A stretch of 64,000 bases of DNA from NCBI GenBank assembly GCA_019054805.1, contig JAHQIY010000007.1, positions 129,501-193,500 of the forward strand, in the 5' to 3' direction. This document shows positions 23,423 through 32,692 of this stretch, in pieces (the stretch's first letter is position 1; every line of letters starts with the position of its first letter). The translations under genes were made by a program, and so were the position numbers. This stretch comes from Brachionus manjavacas. Taxonomy: Eukaryota; Rotifera; Eurotatoria; Ploima; Brachionidae. The notes beneath the pieces are model-generated. The model searched no databases, had not been told where the DNA came from, and was given only the letters and a program-made list of their open reading frames with translations.

Positions 23423-25068
23423 AGTGAAAATGAAATTAAGACTAAATTTTTTATCTTTTAAGTGTCTGAGCCCTTTGATGAAATAAATATCATAGAACAA
23501 GAAGTAATTACCTCGAATATTGACAATTTAGATACAAACACGCAATGTTTTGTTGCCGTTCATATAGGAGCTGGCTACCATTCGGCTTCTAAAACAGGCA
23601 TATACAGAAATTTATGCGAAAAAGTTTGCTCAGATGTAATAAAACTACTAAAGCAAGGTTACAATGCTCGAACAGCATGTGCCACTGCAGTTGCTTTATT
23701 AGAAGTATTTAGATTAAAATAAAACCTTACTATTTTCGAGTTTAATATTTAAAAGTAAGAACAGTCCCTTGACCAATGCTGGAATCGGTTCAAATCTTAC
23801 ATTAGATGAAAAAATAGAATGTGATTCGAGCATCATGGACAAGACTGGTTTTGGTTCAGTGGGTGCAATATCCAACATTAAAAATCCCATAATGGTTTCT
23901 TTGTCTTTACTTGATGCCCAAGTAAAGGGATCTCTTTCGCTTGGTCGCATAGTGCCATGGTAATATTAGATTTCATTAAAAATCCTTTTTAATCTATTTT
24001 TTTAGTATGCTTGTTGGAGAAGGGGCAAAAAAATGGGCGATTGAAAATAATTTTGAAGAAGTTTCAGAAGAAAGCATGAAAACAGGTTTTAAATTTTGAA
24101 AATTTTGAAAATTTTTCAACTATTTTTTTTAAGAATCAATGGTTAAAACACATCGACATTATAAACAAAAATTAGATAATTTTCATCAAAATAATCTAGT
24201 TCAGGAGAATGCCAAAAATAAAAGTGAAAATGAGGCCTTATTAGATACGGTAGGTGCTGTGTGTGTAGATAGAGATGGAAATTTGGCAAGCGCAGTTTCC
24301 TCAGGTGGAATTTTGCTCAAGCACCCTGGTCGAGTTGGACATGCAAGTGAAAATTTTTTAGAAACTGATTCATGAAAGTTGGTAGCAATTTAAATTTTAG
24401 GCATGTTTGGATGCGGGTGCTGGGTCGAGCAAGATGTAAAAACTAGTGATGATGAATTTAATTCAATTGGAATTTGCACAACTGGGTGTGGAGAATACAT
24501 AATAAAGTCACTTTTTGCAAAAGAATGTGCTCAGAATATTCTCAGAAATTTAAATAAAACTGATTATGATTTGAATCAATTTTTTAAAAAAAATTTTTTT
24601 GGTAATTTGGGAATTTTAAATTGAAAAAAAAATAAAAAAAATTCTGTCAATCTTAGATGCTCCGTTGCTAAAAAAGTTTGATGACAAGCTGATTGGAGCA
24701 CTCATCTGTAAATTGAGCAGTTATCAAGATAATGAGAAGAATTGTAATCTTTTTATTTGTTTTGCTAATTTTTAATTTTTTTTTTTAAGTAGAATTAATT
24801 GTAGCTCATACGACTCCTTCGATGTGCTTCGGATATGTGTCATCAAATATGATAAAACCGGCTGTAAGAATATATAAAATAAAAAATTTAAATAATACTT
24901 GTTTAATTAAAGTCAGTAATGTCAAGAATGAGTGAAAATAATTTATCTATCAGAGATTGTGTTCAGATAACAAACTTCAATATTAAATTCAGGTGTAAAT
25001 TGGACCGGAAAATTCAAAACGAAGTCATTCACGAACAAGAAACTAGCAATAAAAGACAAAAAATCTAA
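23423..25068 (+). CDS. TASP1: Taspase 1 (threonine aspartase)
   Basis: Exons 23463-23704, 23760-23959, 24006-24085, 24134-24346, 24401-24601, 24657-24743, 24790-24863, 24913-25068. The first exon has no in-frame ATG; a preceding exon ending in A at 23423 would supply a split A|TG and gives 417 residues in total (human 420). Taspase 1 is an N-terminal-nucleophile hydrolase that cleaves itself and then MLL/trithorax-type proteins after Asp. Visible: V-H-I-G-A-G-Y-H-S near the N-terminus, N-A-G-I-G-S-N-L, the self-cleavage site L-D|T-V-G-A-V with nucleophile Thr at about residue 213, S-S-G-G and K-H-P-G-R-V-G, G-C-G-C-W, T-T-G-C-G-E, and H-T-T-P-S-M-C-F-G-Y. The loop before the cleavage site is shorter than in human. 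Introns are 46-55 nt, apart from the proposed 39-nt first intron. Confidence 0.93.
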
Positions 25069-25782
25069 ATTGTATTGTACAAAGACAAATTTTATTTTTT
25101 ATCATGAAAAAAATTGAATTTGAATAATTTATTATCAAAATTTAAAAAACTCGAGTAAAAAAATTTAAATCATCAATTTTTATTAGAATAAATTAATGTG
25201 TTTTTAAGTGATTCTAAATTAACTTTTTGTATGGTATTTAAATAACATCACTGATTTGCTACATGGTTTTTAGGATTTAAAGCAATTTTTAATAGGACTT
25301 AGTCAATTTGCGAGCGTTGGCTGACCAAGTTTTAAATCGAAAGCATTGCAAAAATTAAGTAATCCAAAATTTTCTATAATTTCTGAGATACTTTTTTTTT
25401 TATTTCATTGACAAAATTTTTTTCTAATTGACAAAAATAAAAAATAATTTATGTTTATTTATTTAAATTGATCTCTGTAGAACCGACGAATTATCTAATT
25501 TTAATTGACAAAATATCATTTTTTCTTTCTAATATTTATTTTTTAAATTTGCCCTATTAGGCAAGAATAGAAAAAAACTAACATTTGGTCGTCTTGTTTA
25601 AATCATGTTTAATCCGAAAAAAAACTCTAATAGTGATTTTTGACTTAAACTAAAAATTACCAATTCATTCAAAAAGCTCTGACTTTTAACAAGATTATGT
25701 CAGAAATCGCTGACCTACACATTTCTAACTAAAGTTTTTGACGATTAGGATTACCAAATTAGACTACCAAATTATGATAATG
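25069..25782. other. Gene-free AT-rich stretch 3' of TASP1
   Basis: No exon or defined repeat seen. Confidence 0.4.
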
Positions 25783-26478
25783 GTCAATCGATTATAAAAA
25801 ATATTGAAAATATAAGGCCATACTTAAACTAGACCGCTTTCTTACCATCGATGGTACACAAATTGAGAACGTAAGCGAATTCAAATACTTAGCATCAATA
25901 CAAGGATGGGAATACACAAAAAGCATAAAGAGTAGACTTGCCAAAGCAAAGAATGCCTTTGCTAGATTCCGACCAGTATGGAAGTCAACCAGCTACAGCA
26001 AGGAAACAAAACTCAAACTGAACAACATTGTGGTAAAAGCAACACTGATGTACGGTAGCAAATGTTGGGGGATTTGTGAATCTAACAGGAATAGCCTGAA
26101 CACTCTCCTCACTTGAAGCCTGCAAAAGAGCCTCGGGATACATTGGCTTGAGACATTGTCAAATGCTGATCTATACACTAGAATAAATTTAGAACTATTA
26201 AGTCAGTGTTTTAAGAAAATATGGCTTGGGTATGTATTTAGAATGAAAGAAACACAGGTACCAAAAGTACCTTCAGTGTACACCTCAAGGGCGACGTAAG
26301 GTAGAACGACCAGCAATAACATGGAGGTCAACAATCACGAAAGAGCTCGTCTAAATGGAAATGACATGGGGAGAAGCAAGACAAAAGTAATAAGTAAATA
26401 GTAAAAGACAAAAATATTGGTAAATCGATTATAAGAAATAATGAAAATATAAGGCCATTCTTAAACTTGACCGCTTTC
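25783..26478 (+). mobile_element. LINE RT C-terminal fragment between direct repeats
   Basis: 25846-26400 reads I-D-G-T-Q-I-E-N-V-S-E-F-K-Y-L, then A-F-A-R-F-R-P-V-W, L-M-Y-G-S-K-C-W and finally G-R-R-K-V-E-R-P-A-I-T-W-R-S, the C-terminal region of an endonuclease/reverse-transcriptase of the RTE or related type, with frame breaks. It is bracketed by direct repeats of about 60 bp (25783-25841 and 26420-26477, sharing AAAATATAAGGCCAT and GACCGCTTTCT) with about 85% identity by eye. Confidence 0.65.
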
Positions 26479-27211
26479 TACCAAAGCTTCACTTTTCCAT
26501 GTTTGAGATGGTAAATTCGTTCAGAATCTGAGATGGCAAAAAGAATCAGAGATTTGCTTAAAGTATGCTTGCAGCAGTTCTCTGTTTGAACCAGAAAAGA
26601 TGCAAGAACAAAAAAAATAAAATTTTTTGTAAGTCTTATTCCTTAAACGCTTTTTATAATTATTGGTAAATTTATCGACAACTTATTAAAAAAAAAGTTT
26701 AGAAATTATCAAAATAGAAATTTAATTTAATATTCTCTAAATAGTAAAAGAACAAAAAAAAGATTATACGAAACTTATTTTAACTAAAAATTTATCACAA
26801 CATACGGCCGTAACAAAGCCTCTTTTTACAGTTAAAAAATGGGCCAAAATATTATTATTAAATATTAATATTAAATAAATATTGTTGAATTAGACAGTTG
26901 TACAAGAGTTATTTTTAATGATTAATTACAGTAAAATACATCGAGGTGTAGTCATTTAAAATAAATTATCTCTTGAATTTAAAATCTTAAAATTTATAAA
27001 ATGTCTAATAGTTTTATTAATTATTTCTTTTCTAAGAAATTACTTAAATGATTCCTTAGGAATCGTAGATTGAAGATTGATCCAAAAAAATAATTTTTTC
27101 AATATTTTAATGTTTTTAAAAATTAAAAAATTGATAATATTGAAATTTTCATGAAAACGAAAGTGGTGAAATTAAGAACGACTGTAATTTAAATAGATTT
27201 ATTTTGAAAAC

Positions 27212-28722
27212 TCATGTTTTTCTTTTTTTAATTTGACTCTTATTTTTTGATCTGTTCATCCATGGAAGAAGATTTTCATTTTCTTTTGTTCGTTTAATAC
27301 GAATCATTTTTTTATGTTTTTTCTTTGATTCCTTGAATAAAATTTTATAGGAAAAAATTAGATTTGAAAATTTTAATTTATTTAATTGTACCTTTACTAA
27401 AACTTCCCTTTTCGGTAACCATTCTTTCCTAGCATTTTCAAGGTCAAAATCTTTTGCTCGACAAAAATAATTGATGGCATCTTTTAACTGATCGTCTTGG
27501 TCAAAATCTGGCAAAAAAGATTTTTTTTCGTTTTGATTTTTGTCCACTTTTGACAGAATTCTCGGAATTTCTTTCTTATTAGCAAAATTGTCTTCATCTT
27601 CTTCACTTTCGTTTTCAGAAGACGAATAATTTGATTTCTTTGACTTGTCAAAACCAAAGCCTTTGGTAAAAATATTTTTTTTGAATTCGTTTCTGAAAAC
27701 CGTATCCTCATGGACTTCAATATCGGCATCAACTTCATTTTCATCCGTAAATTTAAATTTAAACACGTCATTAGAGGAAAATAAATCTTTTATATTTGGC
27801 TCGACTTGGAAAAATTTTTCACCATCTTTATTTTCCTCTTCTTTTTCTTCTTCGACTTCACATTCAGACTCATCATTTTGTTCATCAATTTTTTCATCTT
27901 CACTTTCAGATTCATCATTTTTTTCATCAATTCTTTCATCTTCACTTGACTCTACCGAACTTTGGTCGCTTTCAGATTCCTTTACTTCATAAACTCTATG
28001 ATTTGACTTAGTAGGGTCATAGCGAACAATTTTGTTTCGCTCCATTCCGCTATCAATTGCTAATTTGTTCAATTTGAATTTTTTCAAATCGCTTTCTTTG
28101 TCCAGCAAACTTTTAGGCTTTATAATTTGTTTGCCAGTAATTTCTTCCAAAATTTTAAGTGAATTCAAATTTTCGGTTTTCAGCTTATTTTTGCTTGTTT
28201 TTTCATGAGATGATTTTATAGCTGTGTCCACTTCGTCTTCGACGAAACGATCGTCTATTTTAAAACGCGAATCATCATTTGAAAATTTCGATTTCAAGTA
28301 AATAAGCTTTAAAATTTCTAAATATCATTCAATATTTTTTATCTTTTGTAGCTTACCTGATTTGCTTTATTCTCTTCCAATTTTAGCTTTGATTCAAACA
28401 TTTCTACAGCCTCTTTTTTTTGCTGGTCATATTTTTCGTTCGAGGCACCTGAATCCGAATCGGATTCAATTAGTTTAAATTTTTTATTTCCGATTGCATT
28501 TTTAGCTTTTAAAGATACTGATGTTTCCATATATTTCTCTTCTTCATCTTCAGAGCCAGATTCACTGAATATTACTTTTTTGGGCTTTTTATCAATTAAA
28601 TCCAAGCCATTTAAACTCGACCGGATCAAGCTTTTTTTAATTTTGAATTCATTCAATTTTTCTTTTAAAGATTCAAGTCTTCTTTTGTTGGATTCTTCTA
28701 TTTTCAAATTTTTCGAGTCCAT
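27212..28722 (-). CDS. NOL8: NOL8-like nucleolar protein lacking an RRM
   Basis: Exons 28722-28357, 28306-27392, 27331-27212; 466 residues. The order of short conserved blocks follows the C-terminal half of NOL8: R-R-L-E-S-L-K-E-K ... S-L-I-R-S-S-L-N-G-L-D near the start, the acidic serine run, S-R-F-K-I-D-D-R-F at about residue 135, N-K-I-V-R-Y-D-P-T, long acidic E/D/S tracts, then L-K-D-A-I-N-Y-F-C-R and E-S-K-K-K-H-K-K-M near the end. NOL8 is a nucleolar protein linked to ribosome biogenesis. The human protein is more than twice as long and starts with an RRM; no RRM exon was found upstream, so this is either a short form or a missed distant exon. The last intron (27332-27391) is exactly 60 nt and open in frame. 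Identity rests on short motifs in a low-complexity protein. Confidence 0.6.
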
Positions 28723-29375
28723 TTTTTAAACCAAATCCTAGATAATTTAATTTTCAAAAAAAATTCTTAAAACATGTTTATTTTAAATTTTATTAGAAAC
28801 TGCTTAATGCAAATGCATTCATACATCTTTTTACAAATTGATAATTGATAATTGATTTAACTTAACAATTTTTTACTTTTTTTAAATGTTTAATTTAAAA
28901 AAATAGTTAATGCATTAAAAAAGTAACAATAATGGCTATCAATATTTATTTATTTATTTTCTTATTAAATGACAGATTTCGTTTGATGCTTTATTTAACA
29001 AAAAAAGTTTATAAAAAATTATTCTTTGGGCAATTTAGATTTTGCTCCAAACATACTAACTTATTTAATTAATTTAAAAATTGATATATCATACCTGGCA
29101 TTTTTTCATATCATTTATCTTTATAAAATGAAAAATTTTTTTTTTTTTTAAATTTTTTGTCATATTTTTGAAGTCTCGTTTTAACATATAAAGCTCTGCG
29201 ATATTGTATCTTAATTTAAAAATTTAAAAATATATTGAAAATCGATTGTCGATTTGTGAAGTTAATTTTGCAATATAAATAAAAATAAATTTTAAGGTTT
29301 TTATTCAAATTTTTTTTGCCTTTTGTCAAACTATACACTTATTGTGTTAATTATCCTAAAAAAATATTTGATATA
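28723..29375. other. Gene-free AT-rich stretch
   Basis: Upstream side of the NOL8-like gene. No RRM-coding exon or other gene seen. Confidence 0.4.
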
Positions 29376-31121
29376 CAGTAGCGCTACGCCACATGGATTT
29401 TACGTAAATTTACGTCAAATTACGTTAATTTACGTAATTTTACGTAAAAAAAAGTAAATTTACGTAAATTAACGTAAAGATAGAAAAGTAAAATTACGTT
29501 TATTAACTTAAAATAACGTAAATTAACTTAATTTTACGTAAATTTAATTTTTTTACGTAAAATGTAAAACGGCCAAAAAACAGTCGAAAATTCAATATTT
29601 TAGACGATTTTTTTGAAAATTTGAATTTTCTGAGTTTTTTAACTAAAATTTTCAAAAAAGTAAATTTACGTAAATTTTCGTAAAATTTCATTTTTTTACC
29701 AGGTAAAATTTGGTAAAATTTGGTAAATTTTCGTAAAATTTCGTAAAAAAAAGTAAAAAAATGTAAATTTCTCAGATTTTATTTATTTCTTTAGTTTCTA
29801 AGTTTTAATTTCTGTTTATAAAGATAATACAATGAAAAGCTTAAGAAATAAGCTTAAGAAAATTATTTATTTTTTGAACAAACACGAGTTAAAAGTTTAA
29901 TTTACCTTTGATTTCCAAAAACAATTTATCATCTTTTTTTTGATAAAATCCGATGGTTTTGTTCAAATCATCCGGGAATTTTTCCTTCAACTTTTTACGA
30001 AGCTCGTTAGTAAAATCTTTTGAGTGTCTAAAAATTAAAATTTTCTTTAAATTAAGCTTTATCTTCAATTTATTTTTACATATGTTTGAGAGTTCATCCT
30101 CGGATTAGGTTTGGAAAAACTTTAAAAGAGATTTCGACGCAGTTATTTCAACTTAATCAAAAATTTAACCAGCCAGTCAATCAAAATAATTCAGACCAAA
30201 TTAGCGTGAAATCGGCTCAACCTGAGACCTTAATATCCCCGCGTTTGAAGCGAAGAGCGGCTACACCGGAATTAATTGAATCCGAGGATGAACTCTCAAA
30301 CATATGTAAAAATAAATTGAAGATAAAGCTTAATTTAAAGAAAATTTTAATTTTTAGACACTCAAAAAGATTTTACTAACGAGCTTCGTAAAAAGTTGAA
30401 GGAAAAATTCCCGGATGATTTGAACAAAACCATCGGATTTTATCAAAAAAAAGATGATAAATTGTTTTTGGAAATCAAAGGTAAATTAAACTTTTAACTC
30501 GTGTTTGTTCAAAAAATAAATAATTTTCTTAAGCTTATTTGAAAAAGTTTGTTCCGTCTAAAAGTGATTTTAGTACGGCCTGGTTTAATGCAACGAACAG
30601 TATGAAAACCGATAGAGCAGCTGCAAAAAATAAGTATAGACATAAACTTTTGTGTTTTTTTCATTGTATTATCTTTATAAACAGAAATTAAAACTTAGAA
30701 ACTAAAGAAATAAATAAAATCTGAGAAATTTACATTTTTTTACTTTTTTTTACGAAATTTTACGAAAATTTACCAAATTTTACCAAATTTTACCTGGTAA
30801 AAAAATGAAATTTTACGAAAATTTACGTAAATTTACTTTTTTGAAAATTTTAGTTAAAAAACTCAGAAAATTCAAATTTTCAAAAAAATCGTCTAAAATA
30901 TTGAATTTTCGACTGTTTTTTGGCCGTTTTACATTTTACGGTAATTTTGGTAATTTTACGTAAAATAACGTAAATTTACGTTATTTTACGTTAATAAACG
31001 TAATTTTACTTTTCTATCTTTACGTTAATTTACGTAAATTTACTTTTTTTTACGTAAAATTACGTAAATTAACGTAATTTGACGTAAATTTACGTAAAAT
31101 CCATGTGGCGTAGCGCTACTG
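29376..31121. mobile_element. Giant inverted-repeat (foldback) element
   Basis: Ends read CAGTAGCGCTACGCCACATG on both sides, flanked by TA (or TATA). The left arm 29376-30106 (about 730 bp) is the reverse complement of 30279-31121 apart from about 112 extra bases in the right arm (around 30540-30660) and small changes. Only 172 bp (30107-30278) is unpaired. The outer half of each arm is packed with TTTACGTAAA-type units. CAGT ends with TA flanks recall Tc1/mariner/pogo-type elements, but no transposase is recognisable. Confidence 0.85.
30086..30660 (+). CDS. Spliced ORF inside the foldback element, unknown protein
   Basis: Three exons keep frame across two consistent introns: about 30086-30305 (ends I-C or, spliced, I-Y), 30359-30480 and 30539 onward. 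The product reads, in pieces, P-R-L-K-R-R-A-A-T-P-E-L-I-E-S-E-D, then D-F-T-N-E-L-R-K-K-L-K-E-K-F-P-D-D, K-D-D-K-L-F-L-E-I-K, and S-D-F-S-T-A-W-F-N-A-T-N-S-M with a basic end. No start codon is certain and the 3' end is not clear. The second exon and both introns are also present, mirrored, in the left arm; the third exon lies largely in the part unique to the right arm. It may be an element-encoded DNA-binding protein or a captured host fragment. I do not recognise the family. Confidence 0.5.
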
Positions 31122-31734
31122 TATAAAATATTTGTGTGAAATATCTAAATTTTAATAATAATACTAGCAAAAGTAATAATAATTTATTAACAAATTAAAA
31201 TGGCTCAAAATGAATTTTTTGATTTTAACTAAATTTGTTAATTTTTGTTAAAATCTTTTTTTACCACAATATCTATTTTGAAGAAGTTATTAATGTATTA
31301 TTTGGACAAAATTGCTACCAACTTAACTATGTCTAGCTAATATTGTCTTGAATAGTTTTTCAACTTTTATTTCAAAATTTAAGATTCCAAAATATAAAAT
31401 AACTTTTAAAAAAATTTTGAATAAAATACCCCAAATTTTTAAAAAATAACCCTAAATGTTAAATTGAATACCTAAAAATTAACAATTATACAGTAAAAAA
31501 ATTAACACCTTTTCAATTAAAACAAATTTTTCAATTTTTTTATTAAAAGAAGCTCAAATACTAAAAAAAAAATTTTTTTGATTTGACACATAATTTTTTA
31601 AAAAGACTTAGATTTCGATAATGTGTCATGAATTATTCTATGGTCTCATTGAAAATCAAACCTATGGAAAATTCGATGGTATAAACATTACAATTGTCAT
31701 CATGTGATAACAATTGATTACAATCGTAAGAATT

Positions 31735-32010
31735 AATGAAGTTTTGATTCAGTGGGTATGGATATCGCAATTCAATCAAATAGAAAAAAAGGTAGACCAA
31801 AACAACAATTGGTCCACTTCAATTACAGACAAAAGAATTTTAAGCTTCAAACATAATTTCACAAGGTATAGAATCAGTCGATGAAAGCGACCAGATAGAG
31901 GAGGCGTCAACTTTAAAAAGACAAAGATTCGACTAGGACGACAGAATTTGCAAAAATGTGATTTTAAAAATAGTCAAAAGACGATATTGGGCCAGTCCTA
32001 ATAAATGTGA
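31735..32010 (+). mobile_element. Possible transposase tail remnant
   Basis: The frame near 31755-31850 reads S-N-R-K-K-G-R-P-K-Q, an AT-hook-like basic motif common at the C-terminal end of MULE/FLYWCH-type transposases (compare the R-S-G-R-K-K-K tail at 19170-19229), followed by stops. This is weak evidence. Confidence 0.25.
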
Positions 32011-32536
32011 CAAAAATTAAATATTTTGATTTTTTTATATAATATGTATTTTTTTTTAATTTGGTACTTATTTGTTTGAATAATAATTCTTTTTTTAGTG
32101 CATAAAATAAAATTTTGGTATTATTCTAATAAATTTGGGGTATTTTATTCAACAAATGGGGTATCAAAACTGAATTCGCCCAAGAGTAATCTTTATATCA
32201 AATGATTCAGTTTTTTTTCTTCTACAATTTGATTTATAGATAAAAGGGAATTTATTAGAAATATAAAACCATATCCTTCGTCCTTTCTAATTTTTTTTGC
32301 TCTTCTTAATTTACAAAAATTTGCAATATTTTATAATAAACTCTTTTATGAAATATAATTATTTTTCAATATTTCGTATCAAAACTCTTCTTTTTCCAAA
32401 AATTAAAATTTTGAATTATAATTTTAATTAAAATTTGAAAAAAAAAATTTTTTCTCGAAAATGAAATCTAGCTTAATTTACTGAATGCGTTCTTGTTCTC
32501 AAGTTTTTTGGAGGTACTTGATCAGATATTTTTAAA

Positions 32537-32602
32537 AGTCACAAGTCAAGTGCAAGTCCGGACTTTTTTTTTTCAAAAGTCCGAGCCAAAGATATTAAAC
32601 CT
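32537..32602. repeat. Dispersed repeat with AAGTC/GGACTT units
   Basis: The block around AAGTCAAGTGCAAGTCCGG ... TTTCAAAAGTCC ... GCCAAAGA is matched, in the same orientation, by 55008-55072. It contains its own inverted units (GTCCGGAC). Class unknown. Confidence 0.5.
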
Positions 32603-32692
32603 GATATTCCAATTTAGAAAAAATCTTTTTACTGATGAATTTAAATTTTTAATAATTTTTATTCAAAAAAAAAATCACTAAACGTTTTAGTT

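Noticed and set aside
27645-28011. Plus-strand open frames opposite the NOL8-like exon
   Set aside because: They are shadows of the acidic/serine-rich minus-strand exon; Ser/Phe-rich or His/Phe-rich translations are the usual antisense of such codons.
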